From Brevibacterium oceani (lineage in GTDB: Bacteria > Actinomycetota > Actinomycetes > Actinomycetales > Brevibacteriaceae): DNA of 64,000 nucleotides. Of the stretch, positions 15,800 through 24,543 are shown in pieces. Position numbers and translations under genes: made by a program. Under the pieces are notes generated by a model. The model saw nothing but the letters and a program-made list of their open reading frames with translations. It was not told where the DNA came from and ran no database searches. Position 1 is the first letter of the stretch. Each line of letters starts with the position of its first letter. The stretch is from positions 496,001 to 560,000 of the forward strand of contig NZ_JABKDE010000002.1 of assembly GCF_013623835.1 (NCBI RefSeq). Direction: 5' to 3'.

Positions 15800-16696
15800 A
15801 TGTCAGCCGCACCAGTCGTTCAGCAGCTCAGCCGGGAGATGGGAATCTCCACGGCCACGGCGCTGTTGGACAGGATCCCACCTCACCCGGTGGATCCTGT
15901 GCTCTCTCCGCTGTTCCGTCGCGGTGGCCTGCCTCGAGGCGAACTCGTCACCGTCACCGGAGAACTGTCTCTCAGCTGTGCACTGGCGACGATCGCCGCA
16001 GCGACTCGGGAGCAGAAATGGTGCGCGGGCATCGGCCTCGGCGAACCTGCGGTGTCCTCGATCGCCGACCTCGGCGTCGACCTCGACCACTTCGTCAATC
16101 TCGCCACCCCCGGGGAGGACTGGCTGCGCGTGGCCTCGATCCTCATCGAGTCCTTCGACATCATCCTCGTCGACCCCGGCTTCGCTCCGAGCGCAAAGGA
16201 ACGTGCGCGGCTGCTGGCGAAGATCCGCGAACGGCGCATGAGCCTCATCAGCCTCCGGCCCCTGTCCGGCAGCACCGAGCAGATCGAGATCACGGACGCC
16301 CACTGGTCGGGCGCCGAACGCGGCCGCGGACGTCTGCGGTCCTGCCTCGTCCGCGCCCGGTCGCAGACGGGAACCCACCGCTTCCTGCTGCCCGGCCCGA
16401 CCGGAACCCCCGCCGAGGTCCCCTCCGAGGTCCCCGCGGGGACACTGGAGGTGCTGACCGGCGGCGGTCGGTCCGGAGTGCCGGATATCCCTGCGGACGA
16501 CACCACTGCGGAGGGGATCGCTGCGTCGAACACCCCTGCAAGGGAGGCCGCCGGGCAGACTGAGCCGACACCCGAGCCGTCGACCTCCACACCTGCGGCG
16601 TCCGACGAGGACGCGGTTGCGGAATCGCAGGACCCACAGGACCCGCGGTGGGCGACGATCACGCATCTGCGGCAGGTGATCGGCCATGTCGGATGA
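15800..16696 (+). CDS. ImuA'-like RecA-fold protein of the mutasome
   Basis: 298-residue first gene of the imuA'-imuB-dnaE2 cassette for damage-induced mutagenesis. It keeps a RecA-like core: LPRGELVTVTGELS in the Walker A position (P-loop lysine not evident), a Walker B-like DIILVDPGF and later LISLRPLSG. The C-terminal 90 residues are low complexity and include EVPSEVPAGT, encoded over a GTCCCCGCGGGGAC palindrome. The frame opens at 15791, but the promoter places the transcript start at 15799-15800, so the leaderless ATG at 15800 is chosen. It overlaps imuB by 11 bp. Confidence 0.82.
   Translation: MSAAPVVQQLSREMGISTATALLDRIPPHPVDPVLSPLFRRGGLPRGELVTVTGELSLSCALATIAAATREQKWCAGIGLGEPAVSSIADLGVDLDHFVNLATPGEDWLRVASILIESFDIILVDPGFAPSAKERARLLAKIRERRMSLISLRPLSGSTEQIEITDAHWSGAERGRGRLRSCLVRARSQTGTHRFLLPGPTGTPAEVPSEVPAGTLEVLTGGGRSGVPDIPADDTTAEGIAASNTPAREAAGQTEPTPEPSTSTPAASDEDAVAESQDPQDPRWATITHLRQVIGHVG
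16430..16443. repeat. GTCCCCGCGGGGAC palindrome inside imuA'
   Basis: Exact copy of the 14-bp palindrome, again read in the frame that gives VPAGT. It sits in the low-complexity tail of the protein. Confidence 0.75.
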
Positions 16697-18353
16697 ACCG
16701 CAGCGCATCCTCGTGCTCACGGTGCCCGACTGGCCGGCCGTGGCCGCCGCGGCCGAACACGAGATCGGCCCCGGCCATCCGGTCGCGGTCCTCCACGGCG
16801 GCAAGGTCATCGCCGCCAACGCACCCGCCCGCACTGCCGGCGTCGCCCTCGGCAACAACAAGCGAGCCGTGGGATACCGGTGCCCGGAAGCCCACGTCGC
16901 GGCCTGGGACGAAGACGTGGACAACCGCCGCTTCAGCGCCGGAGTCGGAGCACTCGAAGACCTCGTTGCGCGATTCACCCTGCTGAGCCCGGGAACCCTG
17001 GCGATCCCGCTCGATTCCCTCCGGCACGGCTACCCCGATGAACCCAGCGCCGTCGAGGCCCTGGTCTCCGCGCTGGTGGCCGAGACCGGATGGGAGTTCT
17101 TCCCCGGCATCGCCGACACCGTCTTCGCCGCGGTCCTCGCCTCCGGTCAGGCCCGCCGGGTCGAACCCGGGCAGACTGTGGACTTCCTGGCCGCCCAGCC
17201 GATCACAACGTTGGAATACGCCGGCTCCGAGGCGACCGCGCTCATCGAGGTCTTCCTGCAGCTGGGTCTGCGTACTCTCGGCGACCTCGCCGGGCTCGAA
17301 GCCAGGGACGTGAACTCACGGTTCGGTGCCTTCGGCCGGCATGTCCACGACCTGGCCCGCGGGCGAGAGGGGGCACCACCGACCGACCACATCCGCGCAG
17401 AGCGGCTCGACGCCGAACTCGGTCTCGAGGCTCCCACGACCCGCAGCGACACCCTCGGATTCCTCGCCCGACAGCTCGGGAGCGAACTGCTGGCCAAGGT
17501 GCGCAGGCAGGGACTCGTCTGCACCCAGATCACGATCGAACTCGACGCCGTGGGCGGACAGTCCTCCTCCCGGACCTGGCGGATCGAGGACATGCAGGAG
17601 AACGCGATCGCCGACCGGCTGCGGTGGCAGGCCGAGGGTTGGCTGGCAGGAGCGAGCACCGGGCAGGGATCTCCGCGCGGCGCCGGGGCGAGCCCCGGGC
17701 AGAGATCCCGGACGGGATCCTCGACATCCGCGACACAGGCGGGCCCGCAGGCTCTCGACATCGTCGACGAACCGGCACCCGACGCCGAGGACTTCTCCGA
17801 GGACGGCATCATCGCGCTGCGACTCATCGCAGCGGAGCTGACCACCCCGATCGGTGCCACGCGGAGTCTGTTCGACGAGAACACCGGGCAGATCACCCAC
17901 ACCCTCGAACGGCTGCAAGGACTCTTCGGCCCCGACGCGGTCCTGGTTCCCGGCATCCAAGGTGGATGGGATCCGGCCGAGACGAACCTGTGGACCCCGT
18001 GGCAGCAGACCGCCGCACCGGCCCGCAGCCCCCAGGCACCCTGGCCCGGCGCCCTGCACGCGCCGAGGCCGACCACCGTCGAGCATTCGGCCGTCGACGT
18101 GCTCGCCGCCGACGGCTCTCCTGTGGAGGCCAGGCCTTCAGGGTTGGACACCGCGCCGGCGACGATCAGATTCCCCACAGGACAGACCGAAGCCATCACC
18201 GACTATTCCGGATCCTGGCCCATCGAATCCGGATGGTGGGACCCCAAGCGGACCGTCTACCGAACCCGCCTGCAGGTCGTGACCGAGCAGGGCAGAGCCC
18301 TCCTGCTGAGCAAGGAGCACGGCCAGTGGTACCTCACCGGCCGCTACCGCTGA
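16686..18353 (+). CDS. imuB: ImuB, Y-family DNA polymerase-like mutasome adaptor
   Basis: 555-residue Y-family polymerase homologue. ImuB proteins have lost the catalytic acidic residues and work as adaptors that bind the beta clamp and recruit DnaE2. Consistent with this, the N-terminal DMDxFF-type motif reads LTVPDWPAV and the second acidic motif reads AIPLDSL. Palm, fingers and little-finger regions are otherwise recognisable (LQLGLRTLGDLAGLEARDV). A low-complexity insert at about residues 320-355 (GASTGQGSPRGAGASPGQ) interrupts the little-finger region. Translationally linked to imuA' by an 11-bp overlap. Confidence 0.88.
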   Translation: MSDEPQRILVLTVPDWPAVAAAAEHEIGPGHPVAVLHGGKVIAANAPARTAGVALGNNKRAVGYRCPEAHVAAWDEDVDNRRFSAGVGALEDLVARFTLLSPGTLAIPLDSLRHGYPDEPSAVEALVSALVAETGWEFFPGIADTVFAAVLASGQARRVEPGQTVDFLAAQPITTLEYAGSEATALIEVFLQLGLRTLGDLAGLEARDVNSRFGAFGRHVHDLARGREGAPPTDHIRAERLDAELGLEAPTTRSDTLGFLARQLGSELLAKVRRQGLVCTQITIELDAVGGQSSSRTWRIEDMQENAIADRLRWQAEGWLAGASTGQGSPRGAGASPGQRSRTGSSTSATQAGPQALDIVDEPAPDAEDFSEDGIIALRLIAAELTTPIGATRSLFDENTGQITHTLERLQGLFGPDAVLVPGIQGGWDPAETNLWTPWQQTAAPARSPQAPWPGALHAPRPTTVEHSAVDVLAADGSPVEARPSGLDTAPATIRFPTGQTEAITDYSGSWPIESGWWDPKRTVYRTRLQVVTEQGRALLLSKEHGQWYLTGRYR

Positions 18354-18446
18354 CCCCGAACACACAGCTGACGACACACCACCGCGGCGACGACCACCGC
18401 CGCCACAGCAGAGATCGATCCGCACCGTTGGGAGGAGGACACGCCG

Positions 18447-21400
18447 ATGGGATTCTCGAATCCGCGCACACCCTGGTCGAAGCTGGCCCGTCGGCTCGAA
18501 GGAAAGGGTGTCCCAGGGCAACCAGGGACAGACCGTCCCGTCGACAAGCACGCCGACGGTTCCGATGCCCCGGCGTTCTCCCGCCCGGACCGCTACCAGG
18601 TCTCGGTCGGCCCGCGCGGTCCCGACAGCCGCGACCGCTACCACGGCACATCCGCCGACGACGCGGGCGCGAAGCGGGGACCGCTGCTGCAGACTGCGAG
18701 CGTGGAATGGGCGGAGCTGCACGTGCACTCCCAGTTCAGCTTCCTCGACGGCGCTTCCGATCCTGAGGAGCTCGTGGCCGCCGGTGCGGCCGCCGGACTG
18801 ACCTCCCTGGCGCTGACCGATCACAACGGCCTCTACGGTGCGGTCCGCTTCGCCCATGCCGCCGCCGAGGTGGGCCTGCCCACCGTGTTCGGATCCGAAC
18901 TGTCCGTGGGGCTGGCCGAGAAGATCCCCGGCCAGACCGACCCCGAGGCCACCCACCTTCTCGTCCTCGCCCGCAGCGTCGACGGCTATCACCAACTCTC
19001 CCGTGCCATCACCGAGGCGAACCTGCGCGGAGAGAAGAACCGCCCGGTCTTCGACCTCGAGGAGCTGGCAGCCATGGACGGGGACTGGACGATCCTCACC
19101 GGCTGCCGCAAAGGACCGCTGCGGCGCGCCCTGACCGATGCCGACGGCGGTCTGGGTGCTCTGCGCGACCTCATCGCCCTGTTCGGGCGCGACCGGATCG
19201 CCGTCGAACTCAGCCGGGACGGAACCCCGGACGACGACGAGCGGCTGCGCCACCTCGGCGATCTGGCCAAGCGGACCCGTCTGCCGATCATGGCCAGCAA
19301 CACCGTCCACTTCGCCACCCGCGCCCGTTGGAAGTCTGCGCAGGTGCGGGCCTCGGTGCGATCCCGGCTGTCGCTGGACGAACTGGCCGGATGGCTGCCG
19401 GCGACGGCGAACGCACGGATCCACACCGGCGAGGAGATGCTCGCACGGTTCCCCCGTCAGGCGCTGGAGAACGCTGTGCGGATCGGACGGGAATGCTCCT
19501 TCGTCCTCGGCTCGGCCCGCCCCGATCTGCCGAAGGCACCGATGCCCGATGACGGCGACGGGGAGGCCTATCTGCGCGGTCTCATCGCCGAACGCGGACG
19601 GCAGCGCTACGGATCCCGCGCCGAGCATCCCAGGGCGTGGGAGCAGCTGGACCGGGAGATGGACATGATCGCCCAGCTGGGCTTCTGCGGCTACTTCCTC
19701 ATCGTCTTCGACATCACCGAGTTCTGCCGCAATATGGGAATCTTCTGCCAGGGTCGGGGTTCGGCGGCGAACTCCGCGGTCTGCTTCGTCCTCGGCATCA
19801 CCGCCGTCGACGCGGTCAAACACGGGCTGCTCTTCGATCGGTTCCTGTCCCCGGACCGCAAGGGGTACCCGGACATCGACATCGACATCGAATCGGGTCG
19901 CCGCGAAGAGGTCATCCAGTACGTCTACGACCACTTCGGCCGCGACCGGGCGGCCCAGGTGGCCAATGTCATCACCTACCGTGCGAAGTCGGCGATCCGC
20001 GACGCCGCGTTCAGCCTCGGCTACGCTCCCGGGCAGCAGGACGCATTCTCGAAGTCGAGCAACCGATGGGCGAGCCTGCCCGACGCCGAGGACTCCCCGG
20101 TGCCCGCCCCCGTGCTCACCGTCGCCGGTGACCTGCTCGGCTCACCCCGGCATCTGGGCATCCACTCCGGCGGAATGATCCTGGCCGACCGGCCCATCGG
20201 CGAGGTGGTGCCGATCGAGAAGGCGACGATGGGTCACCGCACCGTGGTGCAGTGGGACAAGGACGACTGTGCGGCCATGGAACTGGTGAAGTTCGACCTG
20301 CTCGGCTTGGGCATGCTCACCGCTCTGCATGAGATGGTCGGACTCGTCCATCGCCACACCGGGGTCCTCATCGACCGGGCGGAGATCGACGATGAGGACG
20401 AGGACGTGTACGACATGCTCTGCCGTGCCGATGCCGTCGGAGTCTTCCAGGTCGAATCCCGCGCCCAGCTCGCGACCCTGCCCAGGCTGCGTCCGCGGAT
20501 CTTCTACGATCTCGCCGTGCAGGTCGCGCTCATCCGCCCCGGCCCCATCCAGGGCGGCTCCGTCCACCCCTACATCCGCCGGCGGCAGGGCCTCGATACG
20601 GTCGAATACCTCCATCCGCTGTTGGAGAAGTCCCTGGCCAAGACCTACGGGGTGCCGCTGTTCCAGGAGCAGCTGATGCAGATGGCCATCGACGTCGGCG
20701 GCTTCACCGGGGCCGATGCCGACCGTCTGCGGCAGGCCATGGGCTCACGTCGGTCGGAGAGGCGGATGGCCGAACTCGCGGAGAAGTTCCGCACGGGCGC
20801 CCTGGCTCGCGGGGTCGACGCGGACACGGCCGAGGCGATCTTCGCGACCATCGCGGCCTTCGCGAACTACGGGTTCCCCGAATCGCACGCGATCAGCTTC
20901 GCGAACCTCGTCTACCAGTCCGCCTGGTTCAAACTCCACCACCATGCGGCGTTCACCGCCGGTCTGCTGCGCAGCCAGCCGATGGGCTTCTACTCCCCGC
21001 AGTCGCTCATCGCCGACGCCCGCCGCCACGGGGTGCCGATCCTGCCGGTCGACATCCGCTGGTCGCAGGCGGAGACGGACCTCGAGAAGGTCGGTCCCGG
21101 CGAACAGTGCCACAGCACCGCCTCGGCGGGGGATGATACGGCTTCGGCGGGGGATCGCAACGGCACGGCCGCCTCGGCGGGGGAACTGGGGATCCGCCTG
21201 GGACTCGAATCGGTCGCCCACGTCGGCACCTTCGCCGAGGTGATCGTCCGTGAGCGCACGATCGCTCCCTTCACCTCGGTGGCGGATCTGGCCGAACGCA
21301 CAGGCATCGGCAAGCAGGCTCTGGAGTCCCTGGCCACGGCCGGGGCGCTGTCCGGATTCGACCTCGACCGCCGGCAGGCGCTGTGGCTGGCCGGGGGAGT

Positions 21401-21881
21401 CGCCGGTGCCCACCCGGGACTGCTGCCGGGCACCGCCTCGGTGGACTCGGCACCGAGCCTGCCGAGCATGGACGCCTTCGACACGACCCTGGCCGAACTC
21501 TTCTCCACCGGGATCACCGTCGACGGCTACCCCACGGAGATCCTGCGCGATCAGCTCATCGCCCGCGGATACTCCTCGACCGCGGATGCGGCAGCCGCCG
21601 CAGACGGAACCCGGATGACGGTGGCCGCGATCGTCACCCACCGGCAGCGCCCGGCGACCGCCTCGGGGATCACCTTCATCAACTTGGAGGACGAGTTCGG
21701 AATGCTCAACGTCGTCGCCACGGCCGGGCTGATGAAACGCTTCCGCACGGTCGCGACCTCGCGGAACTTCCTCGTCGTCACCGGGCTCATCCAGCGCGGG
21801 GGAGAGGTCGTGAGCCTCTATGCGCACAAACTCATCCCGCTCGAGGTGCAGCTGCCGACGAAGGCACGGAACTTCCGCTGA
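18447..21881 (+). CDS. dnaE2: Error-prone DNA polymerase III alpha subunit DnaE2
   Basis: 1144-residue C-family polymerase for translesion synthesis with ImuB. Visible parts: PHP domain (AELHVHSQFSFLDGAS, about residue 91), palm region with GQGRGSAANSAVCFVLGI and the catalytic PDIDIDIE, fingers, helix-hairpin-helix region (IGKQALESL) and C-terminal OB fold (FINLEDEFGMLNVV). An insert of about 20 residues containing three ASAGD/E units lies at about residues 891-913, before LGIRLGLESV. The start at 18447 has GGAGGAGG upstream. The 93-bp gap after imuB has no terminator, so the SOS promoter at 15764 probably drives all three genes. Confidence 0.93.
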   Translation: MGFSNPRTPWSKLARRLEGKGVPGQPGTDRPVDKHADGSDAPAFSRPDRYQVSVGPRGPDSRDRYHGTSADDAGAKRGPLLQTASVEWAELHVHSQFSFLDGASDPEELVAAGAAAGLTSLALTDHNGLYGAVRFAHAAAEVGLPTVFGSELSVGLAEKIPGQTDPEATHLLVLARSVDGYHQLSRAITEANLRGEKNRPVFDLEELAAMDGDWTILTGCRKGPLRRALTDADGGLGALRDLIALFGRDRIAVELSRDGTPDDDERLRHLGDLAKRTRLPIMASNTVHFATRARWKSAQVRASVRSRLSLDELAGWLPATANARIHTGEEMLARFPRQALENAVRIGRECSFVLGSARPDLPKAPMPDDGDGEAYLRGLIAERGRQRYGSRAEHPRAWEQLDREMDMIAQLGFCGYFLIVFDITEFCRNMGIFCQGRGSAANSAVCFVLGITAVDAVKHGLLFDRFLSPDRKGYPDIDIDIESGRREEVIQYVYDHFGRDRAAQVANVITYRAKSAIRDAAFSLGYAPGQQDAFSKSSNRWASLPDAEDSPVPAPVLTVAGDLLGSPRHLGIHSGGMILADRPIGEVVPIEKATMGHRTVVQWDKDDCAAMELVKFDLLGLGMLTALHEMVGLVHRHTGVLIDRAEIDDEDEDVYDMLCRADAVGVFQVESRAQLATLPRLRPRIFYDLAVQVALIRPGPIQGGSVHPYIRRRQGLDTVEYLHPLLEKSLAKTYGVPLFQEQLMQMAIDVGGFTGADADRLRQAMGSRRSERRMAELAEKFRTGALARGVDADTAEAIFATIAAFANYGFPESHAISFANLVYQSAWFKLHHHAAFTAGLLRSQPMGFYSPQSLIADARRHGVPILPVDIRWSQAETDLEKVGPGEQCHSTASAGDDTASAGDRNGTAASAGELGIRLGLESVAHVGTFAEVIVRERTIAPFTSVADLAERTGIGKQALESLATAGALSGFDLDRRQALWLAGGVAGAHPGLLPGTASVDSAPSLPSMDAFDTTLAELFSTGITVDGYPTEILRDQLIARGYSSTADAAAAADGTRMTVAAIVTHRQRPATASGITFINLEDEFGMLNVVATAGLMKRFRTVATSRNFLVVTGLIQRGGEVVSLYAHKLIPLEVQLPTKARNFR
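21120..21185. repeat. Triplicated GCCTCGGCGGGGGAT unit inside dnaE2
   Basis: 15-bp units lie at 21120-21134, 21141-21155 and 21171-21185, each nearly identical and in frame, encoding ASAGD, ASAGD and ASAGE. They lie in a poorly conserved linker of the polymerase. Confidence 0.8.
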
Positions 21882-22059
21882 CCTCGGGGTGCACATAGGG
21901 CGCAGATGACGACTGCGCGACGAGGTATGACGAAACATGACGGACGATGACATCCACATGACACATCCGCCCTCACCGGGAAGCGAAGTCGATGACAGTA
22001 GACACATCACCATCACCGATCCGCACCGCCTCCGCGAAGGCACCCACGAAGGAGAGACC
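21882..22059. other. Intergenic region before metY
   Basis: 178 bp. A TATGAC -10-like hexamer lies near 21926 and GAAGGAG precedes the metY ATG. The leader has several ACATGAC/GATGACA-like short repeats. I found no SAM riboswitch core and no complete McbR-type TAGAC-N6-GTCTA site. Confidence 0.4.
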
Positions 22060-23382
22060 ATGACCCAGGCATTCGAAACCCGCCAGATCCATGCCGGACA
22101 GGTTCCCGATCCGACCACCGGATCGCGCGCCCTGCCCATCCACCAGACCACCTCGTTCGTGTTCAACGACGCTGCGCATGCGGCCAGCCGCTTTGCGCTG
22201 ACCGACGTCGGCCCCGTCTACAGCCGTCTGACGAACCCGACGAACGAGGTCGTCGAGAACCGCATCGCCGACCTGGAAGGCGGAGTCCACGCAGTCCTCA
22301 CCGCCTCGGGCCAGTCCGCTGCCTTCCTGGCGATCACGAACATCGCCGGAGCCGGCGACCACATCGTGGCCAGCTCCAGCCTCTACGGCGGAACCGTCAA
22401 CCTCCTCGACGTCACCTTGCGCAAGCTCGGCATCGACACCACGTTCGTCGACGTCGACGACCACGACGAGTGGAAGAACGCGATCCAGGACAACACCAAG
22501 CTCCTCTTCGGCGAGGTCGTGTCGAACCCGCGTTCGGACATCCTCGACATCGAAGCGATCGCCGCGATCGCCCATGAGGCCGGCGTCCCGCTGATCGTCG
22601 ACAACACCCTGGCCAGCCCCTACCTCGTGCGCCCCATCGAACACGGCGCCGACGTCGTCCTGCACTCGGCGACGAAGTACCTCGGCGGCCACGGCAACTC
22701 CGTCGCTGGCGTCCTCGTCGACAGCGGCAACTTCGACTACGGCGCACAGCCGGAGAAGTTCCCCGGCTTCAACGAACCCGATGTCACCTACAACGGACTC
22801 GTCTTCGCCCGTGACCTCGGTGCCGATGGACCCTTCGGTGCGAACGTGTCGTACGGACTCAAGGCACGCGTGCAGGGTCTGCGCGACCTCGGACCTTCGC
22901 TCAGCCCGACGAATGCGTTCCTGCTCGCCCAGGGCATCGAGACCCTGAGCCTGCGCATCGAACGCCACGTCGAGAACGCCAACAAGGTCGCCGCCTACCT
23001 CGAAGGCCACGACCAGGTCGACCGCGTCGCCTATGCCGGGCTCGAATCCAGCCCCTGGAACGGCCTGGCCAAGAAGTACCTGCCGAACGGTGTGGGCTCG
23101 GTGCTCGCCTTCGACATCGCCGGCGGCTACGACGCGGCCGTGGCCTTCGTCGACGCCCTCGAGCTGCACTCGCTCGTGGCGAACATCGGCGACGTCCGCT
23201 CACTCGTCATCCACCCTGCCTCGACCACGCACGCCCAGCTCGACGAGGAGGCTCAGAAGGCTGCGGGCGTCAACCCGGCGCTGGTGCGCCTGTCCGTGGG
23301 CATCGAAGGCATCGACGACATCATCGCCGACCTCGACAAGGGCTTCGCAGCGGCTGCCGCGAAGGCAGCGACCGCGGCCTGA
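22060..23382 (+). CDS. metY: O-acetylhomoserine sulfhydrylase MetY
   Basis: 440-residue PLP enzyme making homocysteine from O-acetylhomoserine and sulfide. It has the long-form MetY features: [20 protein letters not shown] at the N-terminus, [28 protein letters not shown] and the PLP-lysine region [16 protein letters not shown]. The frame extends to 21937, but ATG 22060 carries the GAAGGAGAGACC ribosome site and the family's start. It is followed after 1 nt by metX, forming the direct-sulfhydrylation route to methionine. Confidence 0.94.
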   Translation: MTQAFETRQIHAGQVPDPTTGSRALPIHQTTSFVFNDAAHAASRFALTDVGPVYSRLTNPTNEVVENRIADLEGGVHAVLTASGQSAAFLAITNIAGAGDHIVASSSLYGGTVNLLDVTLRKLGIDTTFVDVDDHDEWKNAIQDNTKLLFGEVVSNPRSDILDIEAIAAIAHEAGVPLIVDNTLASPYLVRPIEHGADVVLHSATKYLGGHGNSVAGVLVDSGNFDYGAQPEKFPGFNEPDVTYNGLVFARDLGADGPFGANVSYGLKARVQGLRDLGPSLSPTNAFLLAQGIETLSLRIERHVENANKVAAYLEGHDQVDRVAYAGLESSPWNGLAKKYLPNGVGSVLAFDIAGGYDAAVAFVDALELHSLVANIGDVRSLVIHPASTTHAQLDEEAQKAAGVNPALVRLSVGIEGIDDIIADLDKGFAAAAAKAATAA

Positions 23383-23383
23383 G

Positions 23384-24418
23384 ATGACCACCCAGAGTAC
23401 CTCCGTCGAGCGGATTCTGGGCTTCGGCACGGACTCCGGGCATACGTTCGGCACGGTTGAGATCGCCTACGAGACCTTCGGCACTCTCAACGCGGATCGT
23501 TCCAATGCGATCCTCATCGAACATGCCCTCACCGGCGACACCCACGTCACCGAATGGTGGTCGGGCGTCGTCGGTCCCGGCGAAGCCGTGGACACGAGCG
23601 AGTATTACGTGGTGTGCGCGAATTCGCTCGGCGGATGCTCGGGCACGACCGGGCCGCAGTCGACCTTCGACGACGGACTGGCCTACGGCTCCCGCTTCCC
23701 GGCGGTCTCGATCCGGGACATGGCGAGGTTAGAGCACAACCTCGCCCAGATCCTCGGCATCGAGTCCTGGGCGGCGGTGATCGGCGGATCCATGGGTGGC
23801 GCACGGGCGCTCGAATTCGCTCTGCTCGATCGGCGGAAGGTGCGCAAATGCGCCGTCATCGCCGCACCGGCCTTCTGTGAGGCCGACCAGATCGCATGGG
23901 CGATGATGCAGGAACGGGCGATCGAACTCGACCCCGACTACTATGCCGGGGACTATTCCGCAGTCGGGCGCTTCCCGTCCCAAGGACTCGGTCTGGCGCG
24001 TCAGATCGCCCATCTGACCTACCGCAATGACGCCGAACTCAATGAGCGCTTCTCGCGACGGATGCGTTCGGAGAACTACTACGAGGTCAGTTCCTACCTC
24101 GATCACCAGGCGAAGAAGCTCACCGCTCGATTCGACCCGCACAGCTACCTCGTGCTCACCCGCGCCCTGCGCGATCACGATGTGCGCCGCGGGCGTTCGA
24201 GCGACCTGCGCACCGCCTTGGCCGATGCCTGCACGGACAACCTCGTGATCTCGGTGTCCTCGGATCGCCTGTTCCCGCCCGAACAGGTGGAGATCCTCGC
24301 CGAGGCGCTGCCGGGCAAAGTCCGCCACGACGTCATCGACTCTCCCGTCGGCCACGACGGATTCCTCACCGAGTCGGCCAAGATCTCTGCCGTGCTCGAA
24401 GACTTCCTCGCCGCCTGA
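23384..24418 (+). CDS. metX: Homoserine O-acetyltransferase MetX
   Basis: 344-residue alpha/beta-hydrolase-fold acetyltransferase that activates homoserine with acetyl-CoA, supplying the substrate for MetY. Nucleophile elbow GGSMGGARALEF carries the catalytic serine; the aspartate is in VSSDRLFPPEQ and the histidine in VGHDGFL. The signature ALTGDTHVTEWW and NSLGGCSGTTGP are typical. Start ATG 23384 is 1 nt after the metY stop. Its transcript ends at the hairpin beginning 34 nt later. Confidence 0.94.
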   Translation: MTTQSTSVERILGFGTDSGHTFGTVEIAYETFGTLNADRSNAILIEHALTGDTHVTEWWSGVVGPGEAVDTSEYYVVCANSLGGCSGTTGPQSTFDDGLAYGSRFPAVSIRDMARLEHNLAQILGIESWAAVIGGSMGGARALEFALLDRRKVRKCAVIAAPAFCEADQIAWAMMQERAIELDPDYYAGDYSAVGRFPSQGLGLARQIAHLTYRNDAELNERFSRRMRSENYYEVSSYLDHQAKKLTARFDPHSYLVLTRALRDHDVRRGRSSDLRTALADACTDNLVISVSSDRLFPPEQVEILAEALPGKVRHDVIDSPVGHDGFLTESAKISAVLEDFLAA

Positions 24419-24451
24419 GCGTTCCGGACGAGATCCGGCCGCTCCCGACAA

Positions 24452-24489
24452 GAAGAATCCCCGCAGACCGTTCGCTGCGGGGATTCTTC
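24452..24489. terminator. metYX terminator
   Basis: Perfect 15-bp stem, arms 24452-24466 and 24475-24489 (GAAGAATCCCCGCAG and its complement), with an 8-nt loop. It lies between metX and the convergent fadE5 gene, so it can stop both. Confidence 0.9.
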
Positions 24490-24543
24490 GTAATCCCGCT
24501 CCCGGCACTCGGAAGGTCGAGCGCCGGGGCGGAGGGGGAGGTT

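Noticed and set aside
16686-18353. ImuB as an inactivated pseudogene
   Set aside because: Loss of the catalytic acidic residues is normal for ImuB, and the gene is intact and in its usual operon.
18138-19934. 598-codon minus-strand frame opposite imuB and dnaE2
   Set aside because: Antisense to conserved polymerase domains and without any recognisable motif.
21882-22059. SAM riboswitch or McbR operator before metY
   Set aside because: No SAM-I/IV or SAM-II core and no complete TAGAC palindrome could be identified by eye.
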